Counted from the first letter of the stretch, positions 1 through 9,378 are shown. The stretch is DNA of 64,000 nt from Anaerolineales bacterium (GCA_030583925.1 CP129482.1:2356001-2420000); one strand, 5' to 3'. The notes: generated by a model from the sequence alone, not told the origin. Program-made: numbers and translations.

Positions 1-1780
1 CAAGCGGAGCGACCTCGCGCGACGAACCGCAGCCGAAATTGGAATCGGCGACGATGAGATCGCCGCGTTTCATCTTTTTGACGAAGTCCGCGTCGGCGTC
101 TTCCATGCAATACAGGGCGAGTTCGCGCGGGTCGGAGGTGTTGCAGCGCCGCGCAGGGATGATGGCGTCGGTGTCTATGTTTTTGCCGAACCGCCACGCA
201 TGACCGTGAATCCGCACGCGCTCGCGCAGATATTCCTTGTGGACGACGCCCGCGTTGCGCGGCAGCGCGTCGAAGAACAGGACGCGGTCAGGGCGGGCGT
301 AATCGGGCAAATGCGCCGCGGCGAAATCGAGCACATCCTGTTTGGAAAGCGTTGCGTGATTCTCGACCACGATGCAGGCGCAAGTTAACTCGCCGTAGAT
401 CAAATCCGGCGCGCCGACGACCGCCGCATCTCTCACGCCGGGACACGAACGCAAAATCATTTCGACCGCGCCGGGATGGATTTTGAACCCGCCGCGCATG
501 ATGACCTCATCCTTGCGTCCGACGATGCGCGCGGGTCCGTCCGCGTCGATGACCGCAAGATCGCCCGTGCGGAGCCAGCCGTCCTTATCCAAAACTTGAG
601 CCGTTGCTTGCGGGTCGCCCCAATAACCGGTCATGATGTTGTAGCCGCGCGCGCACAACTCGCCCTCTTCGCCGTTCGCAAGCGTCTCGCCGTCCGCGCC
701 GATCACTTTGATCTCGACGCCGTCCAACGGGATGCCGACCGTTTCCGTCGCGGTGATGGGACCGTCATCCAGTTGAGTCATCGTCACGGCGGGCGAGGCT
801 TCGGTGAGACCATAGCCGATGAGCAATTTGAAATCCATCTCCGCGCGCGCCCGGCGGACGAGTTCGCTCGGGCACGGCGCGCCAGCCATAATTCCGGCGC
901 GAAGCGTGGCGCAAGCCGAAGAGTCGAAACCCTTGTGGTTCAATTCCAACGCGAACATGGTCGGCACGCCCGAAAGAATCGTCACGCCCGTTTCCCGAAT
1001 CAGCCGCAGCGCCTCGCTCGGATGGAAATGCGGCATACACACCAACTGCGCGCCCGCCACCGCGCAAGCCAGCAGGATGGCGGTGATGCCGAACGTGTTC
1101 GAGAACGGGACCGTGCCGAGAAAAACATCCTGCGCGCTGCAATCCATCCGTTCCGCCATCGCCGCCGCGTTGCGCGCCATGCCGCCGTGTGTGAGCGTCG
1201 CGCCGCGCGGCTCGCCCGCGCTGCCCAACGAGTGGATGATCGCCGCTGCGTCGCGCGGTTTTGTGATCGCAGGCGGGAGCGCCGCCGTATCTTTCAGCAA
1301 ACTTTCCCACGCCAGGATGCCCCTCTTTTTATCCGACTTCGCATGGGAGACGGAGACGACAAACTCCAATTCTGGGATTTGCTTCCGCATCTCTTCCGCG
1401 ACTTCGAGCTGGTCCACGCCAGCGGCCTCTTTCGCCCCCGAAAACGTGACCAGCGCGCGCGGCTTCGTTTTTGCAAAACGCGCCAGCACATCCGACTGAT
1501 CGCGGCGGACGTTGATCGGCACGAGGATGAGTCCCGCTTTGGCGGCGGCAAAGATCGTGACCACGTGTTCGGGCGTGTTGGGCAAGGTCACCGCGAGGCG
1601 GTCGCCCGGTTGAAGACCGAGGTCGCGCAATCCCGCGGCGAGCGAGCAGGCTTGTAGCTCCACATCCGCGTAGGACCAGCGTTTATCGTCCAACCGCAGA
1701 AAGGTCTGGTTGGGGAAGCGCGTGGCTTGCACGCTCAACAATTCGCCGATGGTTGTGTTGTGAAAGACTTCATAGGTCAT
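1..1780 (-). CDS. Acyl-CoA ligase (AMP-forming) fused in frame to a LeuD-like small subunit domain; truncated by window edge
   Basis: Reading from the ATG at 1778-1780 gives one uninterrupted frame to base 1. Residues 1-521 are an ANL-superfamily acyl-CoA synthetase. The core motif [10 protein letters not shown] (about 321-330), the hinge-side WLRTGD and [11 protein letters not shown] (about 402-431) and a C-terminal lysine in [10 protein letters not shown] are visible. The phosphate-binding loop is atypical ([11 protein letters not shown], about 183-193, instead of TSGTTGxPKG). From residue 522 (GTG, base 217) the frame continues without a stop into an isopropylmalate dehydratase small-subunit-like domain, with [14 protein letters not shown] and [13 protein letters not shown]. 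The large subunit is encoded just upstream, so the fused domain probably completes a LeuCD-type hydro-lyase. The ligase substrate is unknown; an aromatic or dicarboxylic acid is plausible from context. A missed frameshift cannot be excluded, but none is needed. Confidence 0.85.
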   Translation of the reverse strand, partial: MTYEVFHNTTIGELLSVQATRFPNQTFLRLDDKRWSYADVELQACSLAAGLRDLGLQPGDRLAVTLPNTPEHVVTIFAAAKAGLILVPINVRRDQSDVLARFAKTKPRALVTFSGAKEAAGVDQLEVAEEMRKQIPELEFVVSVSHAKSDKKRGILAWESLLKDTAALPPAITKPRDAAAIIHSLGSAGEPRGATLTHGGMARNAAAMAERMDCSAQDVFLGTVPFSNTFGITAILLACAVAGAQLVCMPHFHPSEALRLIRETGVTILSGVPTMFALELNHKGFDSSACATLRAGIMAGAPCPSELVRRARAEMDFKLLIGYGLTEASPAVTMTQLDDGPITATETVGIPLDGVEIKVIGADGETLANGEEGELCARGYNIMTGYWGDPQATAQVLDKDGWLRTGDLAVIDADGPARIVGRKDEVIMRGGFKIHPGAVEMILRSCPGVRDAAVVGAPDLIYGELTCACIVVENHATLSKQDVLDFAAAHLPDYARPDRVLFFDALPRNAGVVHKEYLRERVRIHGHAWRFGKNIDTDAIIPARRCNTSDPRELALYCMEDADADFVKKMKRGDLIVADSNFGCGSSREVAPL

Positions 1781-1798
1781 GGGTTTCTCTTTTTCATG

Positions 1799-1864
1799 TC
1801 ATTGCGAGCCTTCGGCGAAGCAATCTCCTTGCGAGAGGAGACTGCTTCATTCCTCGCAGTGACA
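1799..1864. repeat. Palindromic intergenic repeat (GTCATTGCGAG family)
   Basis: The spacer between the LeuC-like and ligase genes starts GTCATTGCGAGCC and ends CTCGCAGTGAC, so it can fold on itself. Related elements lie at 7172, 8265, 16885, 54406 and 59815. Confidence 0.75.
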
Positions 1865-1869
1865 TCGTT

Positions 1870-3126
1870 TTATAAATCCTCCGGCGAAATGATCCTCCCC
1901 GCGATCGCCGACGCCGCGGCAACGTACGGATTGGCGAGGTACAGTTCGCTGGCAACATGCCCCATGCGCCCGCGGAAGTTGCGGTTGCTGGTGGAGATGC
2001 ACTTCTCGCCCGCCGCCAAAACGCCCATGTGACCGCCGAGGCACGGTCCGCAAGTGGGCGTGCTGACCGAGCAATTGGCTTCGATGAAGATTTCGATCAA
2101 ACCTTCTTTCAACGCATCGAGATACACTTTCTGCGAACCGGGGATGACGACCGCGCGCACGCGCGGATGGATCTGATGCCCTTTGAGAATCTCCGCCGCG
2201 GCGCGCAGGTCTTCGAGGTTGCCGTTGGTGCACATGCCGATGACCGCCTGGTCAATTTCCACGTTCCCCAGTTGCGAAACGGGTTTGACGTTTTCCGGGA
2301 TGAACGGCACAGCGACGAACGGCTCGAATTCGGTCACGTCGAACTCATACACATTTGCATATTCCGCGTCCGGGTCGCTTTGCAGGTACAAACCGTCCTG
2401 CCGCCCGCGCGAGCGGATGTAGGCGCGCGTCATTTCGTCCGCCGCAAACAGACCCGCTTTCGCCCCAGCCTCGATCGCCATGTTCGCCATCGAGAAGCGG
2501 TCGCTCATATCGAGATAGTTCAGCGCCTCACCCGTGAACTCCATGGCTTGATAGCGCGCCCCTTCGACGCCGATGCGCGCGATGGTGTGCAGGATCAAAT
2601 CTTTGCCGCGCACCCACTTCTGCGGTTTGCCGTGATAGACGAACCTGACGCTCTCCGGGACCTTCAACCAGATCTCGCCCAGAGCCATCGCCACCGCCGC
2701 GTCGGTCGAGCCGATGCCGGTGCCGAACGCGCCGATGAAGCCGTGCGTGCAAGTGTGCGAGTCCGCGCCCGCGATCAGATCGCCCGGCACGATCATCCCT
2801 TGTTCGGGCAAAAGGATGTGCTGGATGCCCGCGCGTCCCACATCGTAGAAGCGGACGCCGTGCTCTCGGGAGAACTCGCGGCATTGCTTGACGATCTCCG
2901 CGCTTTTAATATCTTTGGCGGGCGTGAAGTGATCCATCACGAAGACCACTTTCTTCGGGTCGAAGACGCGCGCGCCCTTGATCTTCTCGAACTCTTCGAT
3001 GGCGAGTACGCCCGAAAGTTCGGACGCCATCACCAGATCCACGCGGGCGTTGATGAATTGACCGGGAAATAATTCCCGCTGGTCGCATTTGGCGGCGAGT
3101 ATTTTCTCTGCAAGCGTATGAGCCAT
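1870..3126 (-). CDS. 3-isopropylmalate dehydratase large subunit-like (aconitase family)
   Basis: This 418-residue protein belongs to the aconitase/LeuC family, whose members isomerise 2-alkylmalates through a [4Fe-4S] cluster. GADSHTCTHG, MCTNGNLEDLR and the cluster cysteines in CGPCLGGHMG are visible, and the length suits LeuC or the HacA-type hydro-lyases. The ATG at 3126 is preferred over the one two codons upstream because GAGG sits at a good distance from it. The small subunit appears as the C-terminal domain of the following ligase fusion, and a LeuA-like synthase lies upstream. The three together suggest 2-oxoacid chain elongation or shortening rather than simple leucine synthesis, but the sequence cannot decide the substrate. 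Confidence 0.85.
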   Translation of the reverse strand: MAHTLAEKILAAKCDQRELFPGQFINARVDLVMASELSGVLAIEEFEKIKGARVFDPKKVVFVMDHFTPAKDIKSAEIVKQCREFSREHGVRFYDVGRAGIQHILLPEQGMIVPGDLIAGADSHTCTHGFIGAFGTGIGSTDAAVAMALGEIWLKVPESVRFVYHGKPQKWVRGKDLILHTIARIGVEGARYQAMEFTGEALNYLDMSDRFSMANMAIEAGAKAGLFAADEMTRAYIRSRGRQDGLYLQSDPDAEYANVYEFDVTEFEPFVAVPFIPENVKPVSQLGNVEIDQAVIGMCTNGNLEDLRAAAEILKGHQIHPRVRAVVIPGSQKVYLDALKEGLIEIFIEANCSVSTPTCGPCLGGHMGVLAAGEKCISTSNRNFRGRMGHVASELYLANPYVAAASAIAGRIISPEDL

Positions 3127-3226
3127 GATCATCTACCTCATTCAAATCTCATCCACAGGATTGACGCAAAACCCAAAAAATCAGCCGCGAATGATTTAGA
3201 CTTTATCTGGAATAACGTAATGGATT

Positions 3227-3300
3227 GTCATTTCGAGCGATAGCGAGAAATCTTTGCCTGTTCGAGCCAGATTTCTCCTCGCTCCGCTCGTCGAAATGAC
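3227..3300. repeat. Palindromic intergenic repeat (GTCATTTCGA family)
   Basis: GTCATTTCGAGCG at the left is mirrored by CGTCGAAATGAC at the right, with further pairing inward through AGAAATCT and AGATTTCT. It occupies most of the 295-base gap between the LeuA- and LeuC-like genes; nothing else is recognised there. Confidence 0.8.
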
Positions 3301-3421
3301 AAGTTCAATAAGTGGGAAAATCCTAAATTTCCGATAAAGTCTATTGTCGAGTTCGCGAAAATTCGCGGCAAAGGAGATCTTCTGCGTAAACCCTGATCTA
3401 AACAGACGCGGAGCAGCACGA

Positions 3422-4735
3422 TCACACCCTCGCTTTCACGCGCGAAAGTTCGCGGTCAATTTCATCGTCGGTGATTTCCTGATGGGCGCGCAAACGGCGG
3501 CTCATCACCGTGACGATGCGTTTGACGTCCTCCTCAGACATCAGGCGGTTCGAGCGTTTGGCGACCTCCAAAATTTTCGCAACGATCGGCGCGTCCGCCT
3601 GCAAGCCGCGCCGGTTGAGCAGGAACCGTACGTTATGTTCGCCGGACATGGGCCCGATCTCGATCTCGTGCGCGCGCCCCACCATGCTCGACGGCACGCC
3701 GCAATACACCCGCTCCGCCAGCCAATCGTCGTGCATGCTCAAGGCTTTGGCAATCGCCGCCGCATGGATGCCCGTCGCAGTGCGGAACGCGTCCGCGCCC
3801 ACCACCGGATAATTGAACGGAATCACCGTGCCGCATTTTTCGGCGATCACTTCGCAGTACTCGGGCAGTTTCGTCAGGTCACGCTCCGCCCAACCGAGCA
3901 GGTTCAGGTTGACCAGTAGGAGTTCCATGGGCGTGTTGCCGCTGCGCTCGCCGATGCCCAGCCCGCACGCGTGGACGCGATCCGCGCCCGCTTCGATCGC
4001 CGCCAGCGTATTGGCGATATCGAGTCCCCGGTCGCGGTGACCGTGCCAGTCAATCCCCACTGCGGGATTCACCTCCTCCACGATTCGACGCACGAACGCG
4101 ATCAGCGCGCGGACACCGTGCGGCGTGACATGCCCCACCGTATCGGCGACGCAAATCCGCTTCGCTCCGGACCGTATGGCTGTCGCGTACACCTGACGCA
4201 GAGTCTCAGGGTCGGCGCGCACCGTGTCTTCAGTGACGAACATGACCGGCAGGTTGTGTTTGACCGCGAACGTGACCGCCTCCTCCGTTTGGCGCAGGAG
4301 GAAGTTAATATCCCAGCCCTCCGCGTATTGGCGGATGGGACTCGTGCCGAGGAAGATCAACGCTTCGACTGGGATCCCGGCTTCTTCCGAAACGTCCACG
4401 ATGGGCGCGATATCCGAGATCACAGTACGCGCCGCGCTTTGCGGCTGAATCGCCATCTTCTGGTTGACGATCTCCTTCGCCAGCACAGAGACGTGATATT
4501 TGAACTTCTCCCCCGCGCCGCACAAACCCAAGTCCGCCGCGTCCACTCCCAAGTCAGACATGAGATAGAGCAAATAAACCTTGTCCTGAATCTCAGGGTG
4601 AATCACCGACGGCGATTGCAATCCATCGCGCAGAGTCTCGTCCGCCACCATGACGCGCTTCGTCGGCATGTTGGGCGCTTCGACGAGATTCCAATCGTAG
4701 ATCAGTTCGTGCGTATCGTTTGGATTCGAGGACAT
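3422..4735 (-). CDS. 2-isopropylmalate synthase/homocitrate synthase-like DRE-TIM metallolyase
   Basis: This 437-residue protein has a TIM-barrel HMGL-like domain with the metal/acid motif DETLRDGLQSP (about 32-42), a central HGHRDRGLD carrying metal-binding histidines, and a GIGERSGN loop typical of Claisen-condensing synthases. The family condenses acetyl-CoA with a 2-oxoacid. DGLQSP differs from the usual DGEQSPG, so a non-standard substrate is possible. A good ribosome site (GAAAGGAG) precedes the ATG. It lies between iorB and the LeuC-like gene in the benzoyl-CoA operon. An alkylmalate-type synthase acting on an aromatic or branched 2-oxoacid is the simplest reading; a lyase running in reverse cannot be ruled out. 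Confidence 0.75.
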   Translation of the reverse strand: MSSNPNDTHELIYDWNLVEAPNMPTKRVMVADETLRDGLQSPSVIHPEIQDKVYLLYLMSDLGVDAADLGLCGAGEKFKYHVSVLAKEIVNQKMAIQPQSAARTVISDIAPIVDVSEEAGIPVEALIFLGTSPIRQYAEGWDINFLLRQTEEAVTFAVKHNLPVMFVTEDTVRADPETLRQVYATAIRSGAKRICVADTVGHVTPHGVRALIAFVRRIVEEVNPAVGIDWHGHRDRGLDIANTLAAIEAGADRVHACGLGIGERSGNTPMELLLVNLNLLGWAERDLTKLPEYCEVIAEKCGTVIPFNYPVVGADAFRTATGIHAAAIAKALSMHDDWLAERVYCGVPSSMVGRAHEIEIGPMSGEHNVRFLLNRRGLQADAPIVAKILEVAKRSNRLMSEEDVKRIVTVMSRRLRAHQEITDDEIDRELSRVKARV

Positions 4736-4757
4736 GTTCGCTCCTTTCAGGTACAGG

Positions 4758-4786
4758 GATGAAGGATGAAAGATGAAGGATGAAGA
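4758..4786. repeat. GATGAAGGATGAA microrepeat in spacer
   Basis: Four tandem, slightly varied copies of GATGAA(A/G)GAT lie between the LeuA-like gene and iorB. The same microrepeat recurs inside a coding sequence near 31150-31190. Confidence 0.7.
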
Positions 4787-4807
4787 GTTTGGAGGCTCAA
4801 CCTTGTT

Positions 4808-5410
4808 TCATGCTTCCGCCTTCATCCTTTCCGTCATTTCCTTCGCTCCCGCTTCAAACGCCTGCAAGTTGCCTTCCATATATTTGGCGGGGATGCGGAG
4901 CCTGAGAGTCTTGTCCCACACATCCCGCTCAATGGGCAGGAGGTTCGATAACGCGCCGAGCAAAACGACGTTCGCCATGCGCGCATCGCCGAGGTCGCGC
5001 GCGGTCTGCGAGGCGGGCAGGCTGATCACGCGCAAGCCTTTTGATTTCATGTAGGCGATGGACTCATGCGGATAAAGCGCCTCCGCGTTCAACACGGAGG
5101 CGGGGACAAGTTCATAATCGTTGACGAGAATCGTCCCGTTTTGCGGGTCAACGAAATGGGCGAAGCGCAGCGCCTCCAGTTTTTCCAAGCCGACGACGGC
5201 GTGCGCCTCCCCAGGCGTGACGATCGGCGAGTGAATTTTCTCGCCGAAGCGGACGTGAGTCTCCACACTGCCGCCGCGCTGCGAAACGCCGTGGACTTCG
5301 GTCTGCTTCGTGTCGTATCCCGCGCGGACGGCGGCAAGCGAGGTCAACTCGGCGATGAGCAGAGAGCCTTGCCCGCCCACGCCCGCGAACATCAGGCTGT
5401 AGGTCTTCAT
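4808..5410 (-). CDS. iorB: Indolepyruvate:ferredoxin oxidoreductase, beta (gamma-domain) subunit
   Basis: A 200-residue protein starting MKTYSLMFAGVGGQGS, the glycine-rich opening of 2-oxoacid:ferredoxin oxidoreductase gamma domains. EVHGVSQRGGSVETHVR is also typical of IorB. The ATG at 5410 overlaps the iorA stop by four bases (ATGA), so the pair is translationally coupled. IorAB oxidatively decarboxylates aryl-pyruvates to aryl-acetyl-CoA with ferredoxin reduction in the cytoplasm. Within the benzoyl-CoA operon it may handle phenyl- or indolepyruvate, or mainly provide reduced ferredoxin for benzoyl-CoA reductase. A second pair lies at 33.7-36.3 kb. Confidence 0.88.
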   Translation of the reverse strand: MKTYSLMFAGVGGQGSLLIAELTSLAAVRAGYDTKQTEVHGVSQRGGSVETHVRFGEKIHSPIVTPGEAHAVVGLEKLEALRFAHFVDPQNGTILVNDYELVPASVLNAEALYPHESIAYMKSKGLRVISLPASQTARDLGDARMANVVLLGALSNLLPIERDVWDKTLRLRIPAKYMEGNLQAFEAGAKEMTERMKAEA

Positions 5411-7152
5411 GCAAATTCCTCCGCGAGTTTGATGGCGTCCGTCGGGCAGACTTGCGCGCAGACGGTGCAGGAGGTGCATTCGTTGGCGGCGATGACGGGA
5501 AAATTATTTTCCGTGCGCGTGATGGCGGGGCACCACACTTTGAAACAGGCGTCGCATTGCGTGCACAGGTCTTCGTGAATGAAAAAGGGAATCCGATGCG
5601 AATGTTTGATCTCAGGCAGTTGCTGGCACGGTCCGCGCGCGATGACAACCGAAGGTCCCTTGAAGAAGACCGCGCGGCGGATGACGTTGACGACTTCCTT
5701 GCGATCCCACGTATCCACCACGGCGACGTTTTGTACGCCTGAGGCGCGGCACAACGCTTCGAGGTCCAGTTTGGGCGTTTCCTCTCCCATCGCGTCCTTG
5801 CCCGAAATGGGATTGGGCTGACTGCCCGTCATGCCTGTGGCGGAGTTGTCGAGGATGATGAGCGTGAGGCGGCTCTTGTTGTAGACCGCGTCGATCAGAG
5901 GCGGGATGCCCGCGTGGACGAAAGTCGAATCGCCGATGATGGCGACGGTGTTCTCGTGCCCAGCCTGCTCCAAGCCGACGGCGACGCCGATGCTGGCGCC
6001 CATGCAGAAGGTGGTGTGTTCCGCTTCGTAGGGCGGCAGGGCGCCCATCGTGTAACAGCCGATGTCGCCTGAAACGGTGACTCTCAACTGACGCAGCGCG
6101 GCGAAGACCGTGCGATGTCCGCAACCGATGCAGAACATGGGCGGACGCTGGATGAGTTTGATTCCATCGGTGAACGGCGCGGGCGGGTTGCCCATTCCCA
6201 GCGTCTTTCGCAAACGCGCTGGCGAATATTCGCCGATGACGCCGAAGAGTTCCTTGCCTGTGATGTTTGCGATGCCCGCCGCGCGCATGAACTCCTCGAT
6301 GAACGGCTCGCCTTCTTCGATGACGTAGACCGTTTCATATTTCGAACAGAAGTCGCGCAGGAGGTTCGCAGGCAGTGGATAGGTCATGCCCAAACGCAAA
6401 ACGCCCGCGTTCGGCAGGACTTCCTTGACGTATTGATATGAGATCCCCGAAGTGACCACGCCGATCTTGTGATCCGCGCCCGCCTCGATGCGGTTGAAGG
6501 GACAGGTCTCCGCGTATTCGGCGAGAGCCGTCAGCGTTTTCTCAACTTCGGGCCGGCGAAGCAGGCGATAGATCGGGACAGAGAAGCGTTGGGGGTCGCG
6601 ATTAAATTCCCGCGTCGGCACTTCCTTCCGTTCGCCGACTTCCACCAATCCCTTGTGATGGGCGAGGCGCGTGGTCGTCCGCAGCATGACGGGCGAGTGG
6701 AATTGCTCCGAGAGGTCGAGCCCCGCCATCATGAAGTCGCGGCATTCCTGCGCGTCGCTCGGCTCCAACACAGGGACTTTGGCGACGCGGGCGAGGTAGC
6801 GGTTGTCCTGCTCGTTTTGCGAGGAGTGCATGCCAGGGTCGTCGGCGGAGATGACCACGAAGCCGCCGTTCGTGCCTGAATAGGGGAAGACCATGAACGC
6901 GTCCGCCGCGACGTTGAGACCGACGTGCTTCATCGTGACGAGCGTCCGCAAGCCGCCGATCGCCGCGCCCATGCCCTCCTCGAACGCGACCTTTTCGTTC
7001 GACGTCCAGCGCGGATTCGTTTCGGGATAACGCCTCGCCAGCGTTTCGATGATCTCGGTGCTGGGCGTGCCTGGGTAGCCCGACACAAATTTGACTCCCG
7101 CCTCCCATGCCCCGCGGGCGACGGCTTCATTGCCTAATAAAAATTCTTGCAT
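5407..7152 (-). CDS. iorA: Indolepyruvate:ferredoxin oxidoreductase, alpha subunit
   Basis: This 581-residue subunit has the pyruvate:ferredoxin oxidoreductase N-terminal domain (SGYPGTPSTEI near residue 24), then the IorA-specific FCIGCGHR. The thiamine-diphosphate core follows, with GDIGCYTMGALPP and GDSTFVHAGIPPLIDAV. The C-terminus is an 8-cysteine ferredoxin domain (CTQCDACFKVWCP and CTSCTVCAQVCP). Length and domain order match characterised IorA proteins, which oxidise aryl-pyruvates to aryl-acetyl-CoA. It is followed by coupled iorB. The preceding 248-base spacer holds only repeats, so continued transcription from the amidohydrolase gene is likely but unproven. Confidence 0.92.
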   Translation of the reverse strand: MQEFLLGNEAVARGAWEAGVKFVSGYPGTPSTEIIETLARRYPETNPRWTSNEKVAFEEGMGAAIGGLRTLVTMKHVGLNVAADAFMVFPYSGTNGGFVVISADDPGMHSSQNEQDNRYLARVAKVPVLEPSDAQECRDFMMAGLDLSEQFHSPVMLRTTTRLAHHKGLVEVGERKEVPTREFNRDPQRFSVPIYRLLRRPEVEKTLTALAEYAETCPFNRIEAGADHKIGVVTSGISYQYVKEVLPNAGVLRLGMTYPLPANLLRDFCSKYETVYVIEEGEPFIEEFMRAAGIANITGKELFGVIGEYSPARLRKTLGMGNPPAPFTDGIKLIQRPPMFCIGCGHRTVFAALRQLRVTVSGDIGCYTMGALPPYEAEHTTFCMGASIGVAVGLEQAGHENTVAIIGDSTFVHAGIPPLIDAVYNKSRLTLIILDNSATGMTGSQPNPISGKDAMGEETPKLDLEALCRASGVQNVAVVDTWDRKEVVNVIRRAVFFKGPSVVIARGPCQQLPEIKHSHRIPFFIHEDLCTQCDACFKVWCPAITRTENNFPVIAANECTSCTVCAQVCPTDAIKLAEEFA

Positions 7153-7399
7153 GGCGTCTCCAATTGATTATGTCGTTGCGAGGAGCGCTCTTGCTCTTCG
7201 CGACGAAGCAATCTTCTGGCAGTTGGTAATCACAGATTCGCTGCCGAACCTTGTACCGCGAAGCGCTCAAAGAAAATTTTTATAACCTTGGCGTTCTTGG
7301 CGCGCTTGGCGGTCAAAAAATTTGTCGTGGACGGCAGCAAAGCGTCTCTGGGATAAGCGCAGAGATTCTTCGCCGCTCCGCGGCTCAGAATGACATCAA
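7153..7399. repeat. Spacer with half of a GTCATTGCGAG-type palindrome and a CGC-AAG repeat
   Basis: GTCGTTGCGAGGAGCG with GCGACGAAGCAATC (from 7172) is a degenerate copy of the dispersed palindrome. A stretch around 7258-7320 resembles the other long spacer repeat built on words such as TTGGCGTTCTTGGCG. No ORF with a recognisable product is seen. Confidence 0.5.
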
Positions 7400-8251
7400 C
7401 TACACGTTCAAAATCCTCGCCGCGTTATCGTACAGAATTTTTTGCTTCGTTTCGTCCGAGATCGGCAGCGCGCGGATCGCGGCGACGTTGCGCTTCAGAT
7501 CGGGGTTGCCTGGCCAGTCCGAGCCGTAGACGATTTTGTCCGCCAGCATCTCGAGGCGCGGGAAATAATCCAGCAGGTGTTTGGCGGGCAAGCCCGAGAC
7601 TTCCATGTACACATTCTCATGCCGCCGCGCCATCCAGAACGCCTGCTCGTACCAGAACGGACGCCCCGCATGACACATCAAAATTTTCAGGTTCGGAAAG
7701 TCAATCGCCACATCGTCGAGCAGGAGCGGATCGCCGTATTTGATGCGCGCGCCCGTGAAGACCGACGAGCCCGTATGCACCATCATCGGCATGCCGAGTT
7801 CCTGCACCTTCGAATAAAGCGGATACATGCGCGGATCGTTGGCGTAATGATGCTGGTAGGGCGGATAAACCTTGATGCCTCGAAAATCGTACTCCTTTAC
7901 AAGCCTTTCGAACTCCGCGGGAAGATCGTTGACGATGAATGGGTTGATGCTGGCGAAGGGCAGCACGCGTCCGCGCGGACCTGAGGCTGGGTCGCCGATG
8001 CGGTTGGCTTCCACGCACAGTTGACCGACGTAATCGTTGTCCGCGACGCCTGTGGTGACGGGCGAAACCTCCGCCAGACCGACAGCCACGTCAATATCGT
8101 TCGCCTGAAGATACTCGCGGATTCCCTGTGGGGTGAGGATGGGCTTGAGATAGGCATCGAGGTCTCCTGCATAATTTTCGCGCATCCATTCCATCACGGA
8201 CGGCAGTTCGTGTTCGGGGAGAGAGAGGTGAATGTGGTGGTCTATGATCAT
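7400..8251 (-). CDS. Amidohydrolase family 2 (ACMSD-like TIM barrel) protein
   Basis: This 283-residue protein begins MIIDHHIHL, the N-terminal metal-binding HxH of the amidohydrolase superfamily. It also has MMVHTGSS and LMCHAGRP (each with a histidine) and YGSDWPGNPD near the C-terminus, where the aspartate is usually catalytic. This is the metal-dependent hydrolase/decarboxylase clade that includes aminocarboxymuconate-semialdehyde decarboxylase and resorcylate decarboxylases. Its place after had suggests action on an aromatic or ring-cleavage intermediate, either hydrolysis or decarboxylation. The substrate cannot be deduced, and no homologue is recognised from the classical bzd or bcr operons. 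Confidence 0.75.
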   Translation of the reverse strand: MIIDHHIHLSLPEHELPSVMEWMRENYAGDLDAYLKPILTPQGIREYLQANDIDVAVGLAEVSPVTTGVADNDYVGQLCVEANRIGDPASGPRGRVLPFASINPFIVNDLPAEFERLVKEYDFRGIKVYPPYQHHYANDPRMYPLYSKVQELGMPMMVHTGSSVFTGARIKYGDPLLLDDVAIDFPNLKILMCHAGRPFWYEQAFWMARRHENVYMEVSGLPAKHLLDYFPRLEMLADKIVYGSDWPGNPDLKRNVAAIRALPISDETKQKILYDNAARILNV

Positions 8252-8264
8252 ATTATTATTTTAT

Positions 8265-8345
8265 GTCATTGCGAGGGCGGCGTTCCTTCGCCCGAAGCAA
8301 TCTGCTGGTGAAGCGGAGAGATTGCTTTGCTTCGCTCGCAACGAC
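8265..8345. repeat. Palindromic intergenic repeat (GTCATTGCGAG family)
   Basis: GTCATTGCGAGGGCG at the left pairs with CTCGCAACGAC at the right; GAAGCAATCT and AGATTGCTT pair inside. It fills the spacer between had and the amidohydrolase gene. Confidence 0.8.
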
Positions 8346-8352
8346 ATTCCTC

Positions 8353-9378
8353 TTATGGCACAATCACCGAACGGATTCCTTCGCCTTTGCGCAGCGTATC
8401 GAACGCGGCGTTGACGTCGTCCAGCGGGAACTGCGCGGTGACGAGCTCCTTCACTTTGATTTTTCCTTGTCTTGCCAATTCCAACACGCGCGGATAATCC
8501 ACGGCGCGGCAGCCGAGCGAGCCGACGATCTCCAACTCGCGGTACATCACGCGTCCAATGTCGAGGGTCATCGCTTTGTCGGAATAGCCGACAGCCACGA
8601 ATCGCCCGCCCGCGCGCAGACAGGCAAACGTCTGGGCTTGAGTCGTCGGATTGCCGATCGCCTCAAAGCCGATGTCCGCGCCTCCGCCGCCCGTCAGTTT
8701 GCGGATTTCCTTATCCACGCGCTCGACATTCTGCGCGTTGACCGTCGCCTGCGCGCCGAGTTTCTTCGCCCATTCCAGTTTTGAAGCGACGATGTCCACC
8801 GCGATGACTTTCGCGCCGACCGCCGCCGCGACCTGCACGAGATTCAAACCGATGCCGCCACAGCCGACGACGACCACGTTATCGCCTGGCTTCACCCCTC
8901 CGCGATTGACAACGGCGTGATACGGCGTTGTGACCGCGTCCGCGATGATCGAACTCTCGACGAGCGGAAGTTCGTCGGGCAGGGCGATCACATCCTTGGC
9001 GGGCGCGAGCATGTATTCGGCATAACCGCCGTCCACGTTGTTGCCGAACATCACCATCTTTTCGCAGATGTTCTCGCGTCCCGTGCGGCACATGGCGCAT
9101 TGACCGCACCCATACACCGCGGGGAGCAGGACGCGCGCGCCTTCCTTCCATTGAGTTACGCCCGCGCCCAATCCCGCGACCGTGCCTGAGACTTCGTGTC
9201 CCAGCACGAGCGGCGGCTTCTTGAACGTGGGAACGCCGTGATCAATGTAATGCAGGTCGGTGTGACAGACTCCGCATCCCGCGACATTGATCAACACTTC
9301 GCCCGCGGACGGAGTCGGGGTCGGGATTTCTTCGACGCGCAACGGTTGGTTCGGTTCGTGAAATACAGCCGCTTTCAT
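8353..9378 (-). CDS. had: 6-hydroxycyclohex-1-ene-1-carbonyl-CoA dehydrogenase-like zinc alcohol dehydrogenase
   Basis: A 341-residue medium-chain dehydrogenase. GCGVCHTD and LGHEVSG provide catalytic zinc ligands, [15 protein letters not shown] provides the four structural-zinc cysteines, and [15 protein letters not shown] is the NAD-binding fold. The family is broad. The assignment to Had (BzdX in Azoarcus) rests on co-location with oah, dch and benzoyl-CoA reductase, where this step oxidises the hydroxyl formed by Dch. Its ATG overlaps the thioesterase stop by four bases. Another alcohol dehydrogenase is possible on sequence alone, but the operon makes Had the best call. Confidence 0.8.
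   Translation of the reverse strand: MKAAVFHEPNQPLRVEEIPTPTPSAGEVLINVAGCGVCHTDLHYIDHGVPTFKKPPLVLGHEVSGTVAGLGAGVTQWKEGARVLLPAVYGCGQCAMCRTGRENICEKMVMFGNNVDGGYAEYMLAPAKDVIALPDELPLVESSIIADAVTTPYHAVVNRGGVKPGDNVVVVGCGGIGLNLVQVAAAVGAKVIAVDIVASKLEWAKKLGAQATVNAQNVERVDKEIRKLTGGGGADIGFEAIGNPTTQAQTFACLRAGGRFVAVGYSDKAMTLDIGRVMYRELEIVGSLGCRAVDYPRVLELARQGKIKVKELVTAQFPLDDVNAAFDTLRKGEGIRSVIVP

Noticed and set aside
476-1657. A long plus-strand frame opposite the acyl-CoA ligase
   Set aside because: It is arginine- and histidine-rich with no domain features, while the minus-strand frame contains clear ligase motifs. Several similar GC-rich shadow frames (for example 1957-3072, 13239-14426, 19602-21314, 29717-31099) were rejected for the same reason.
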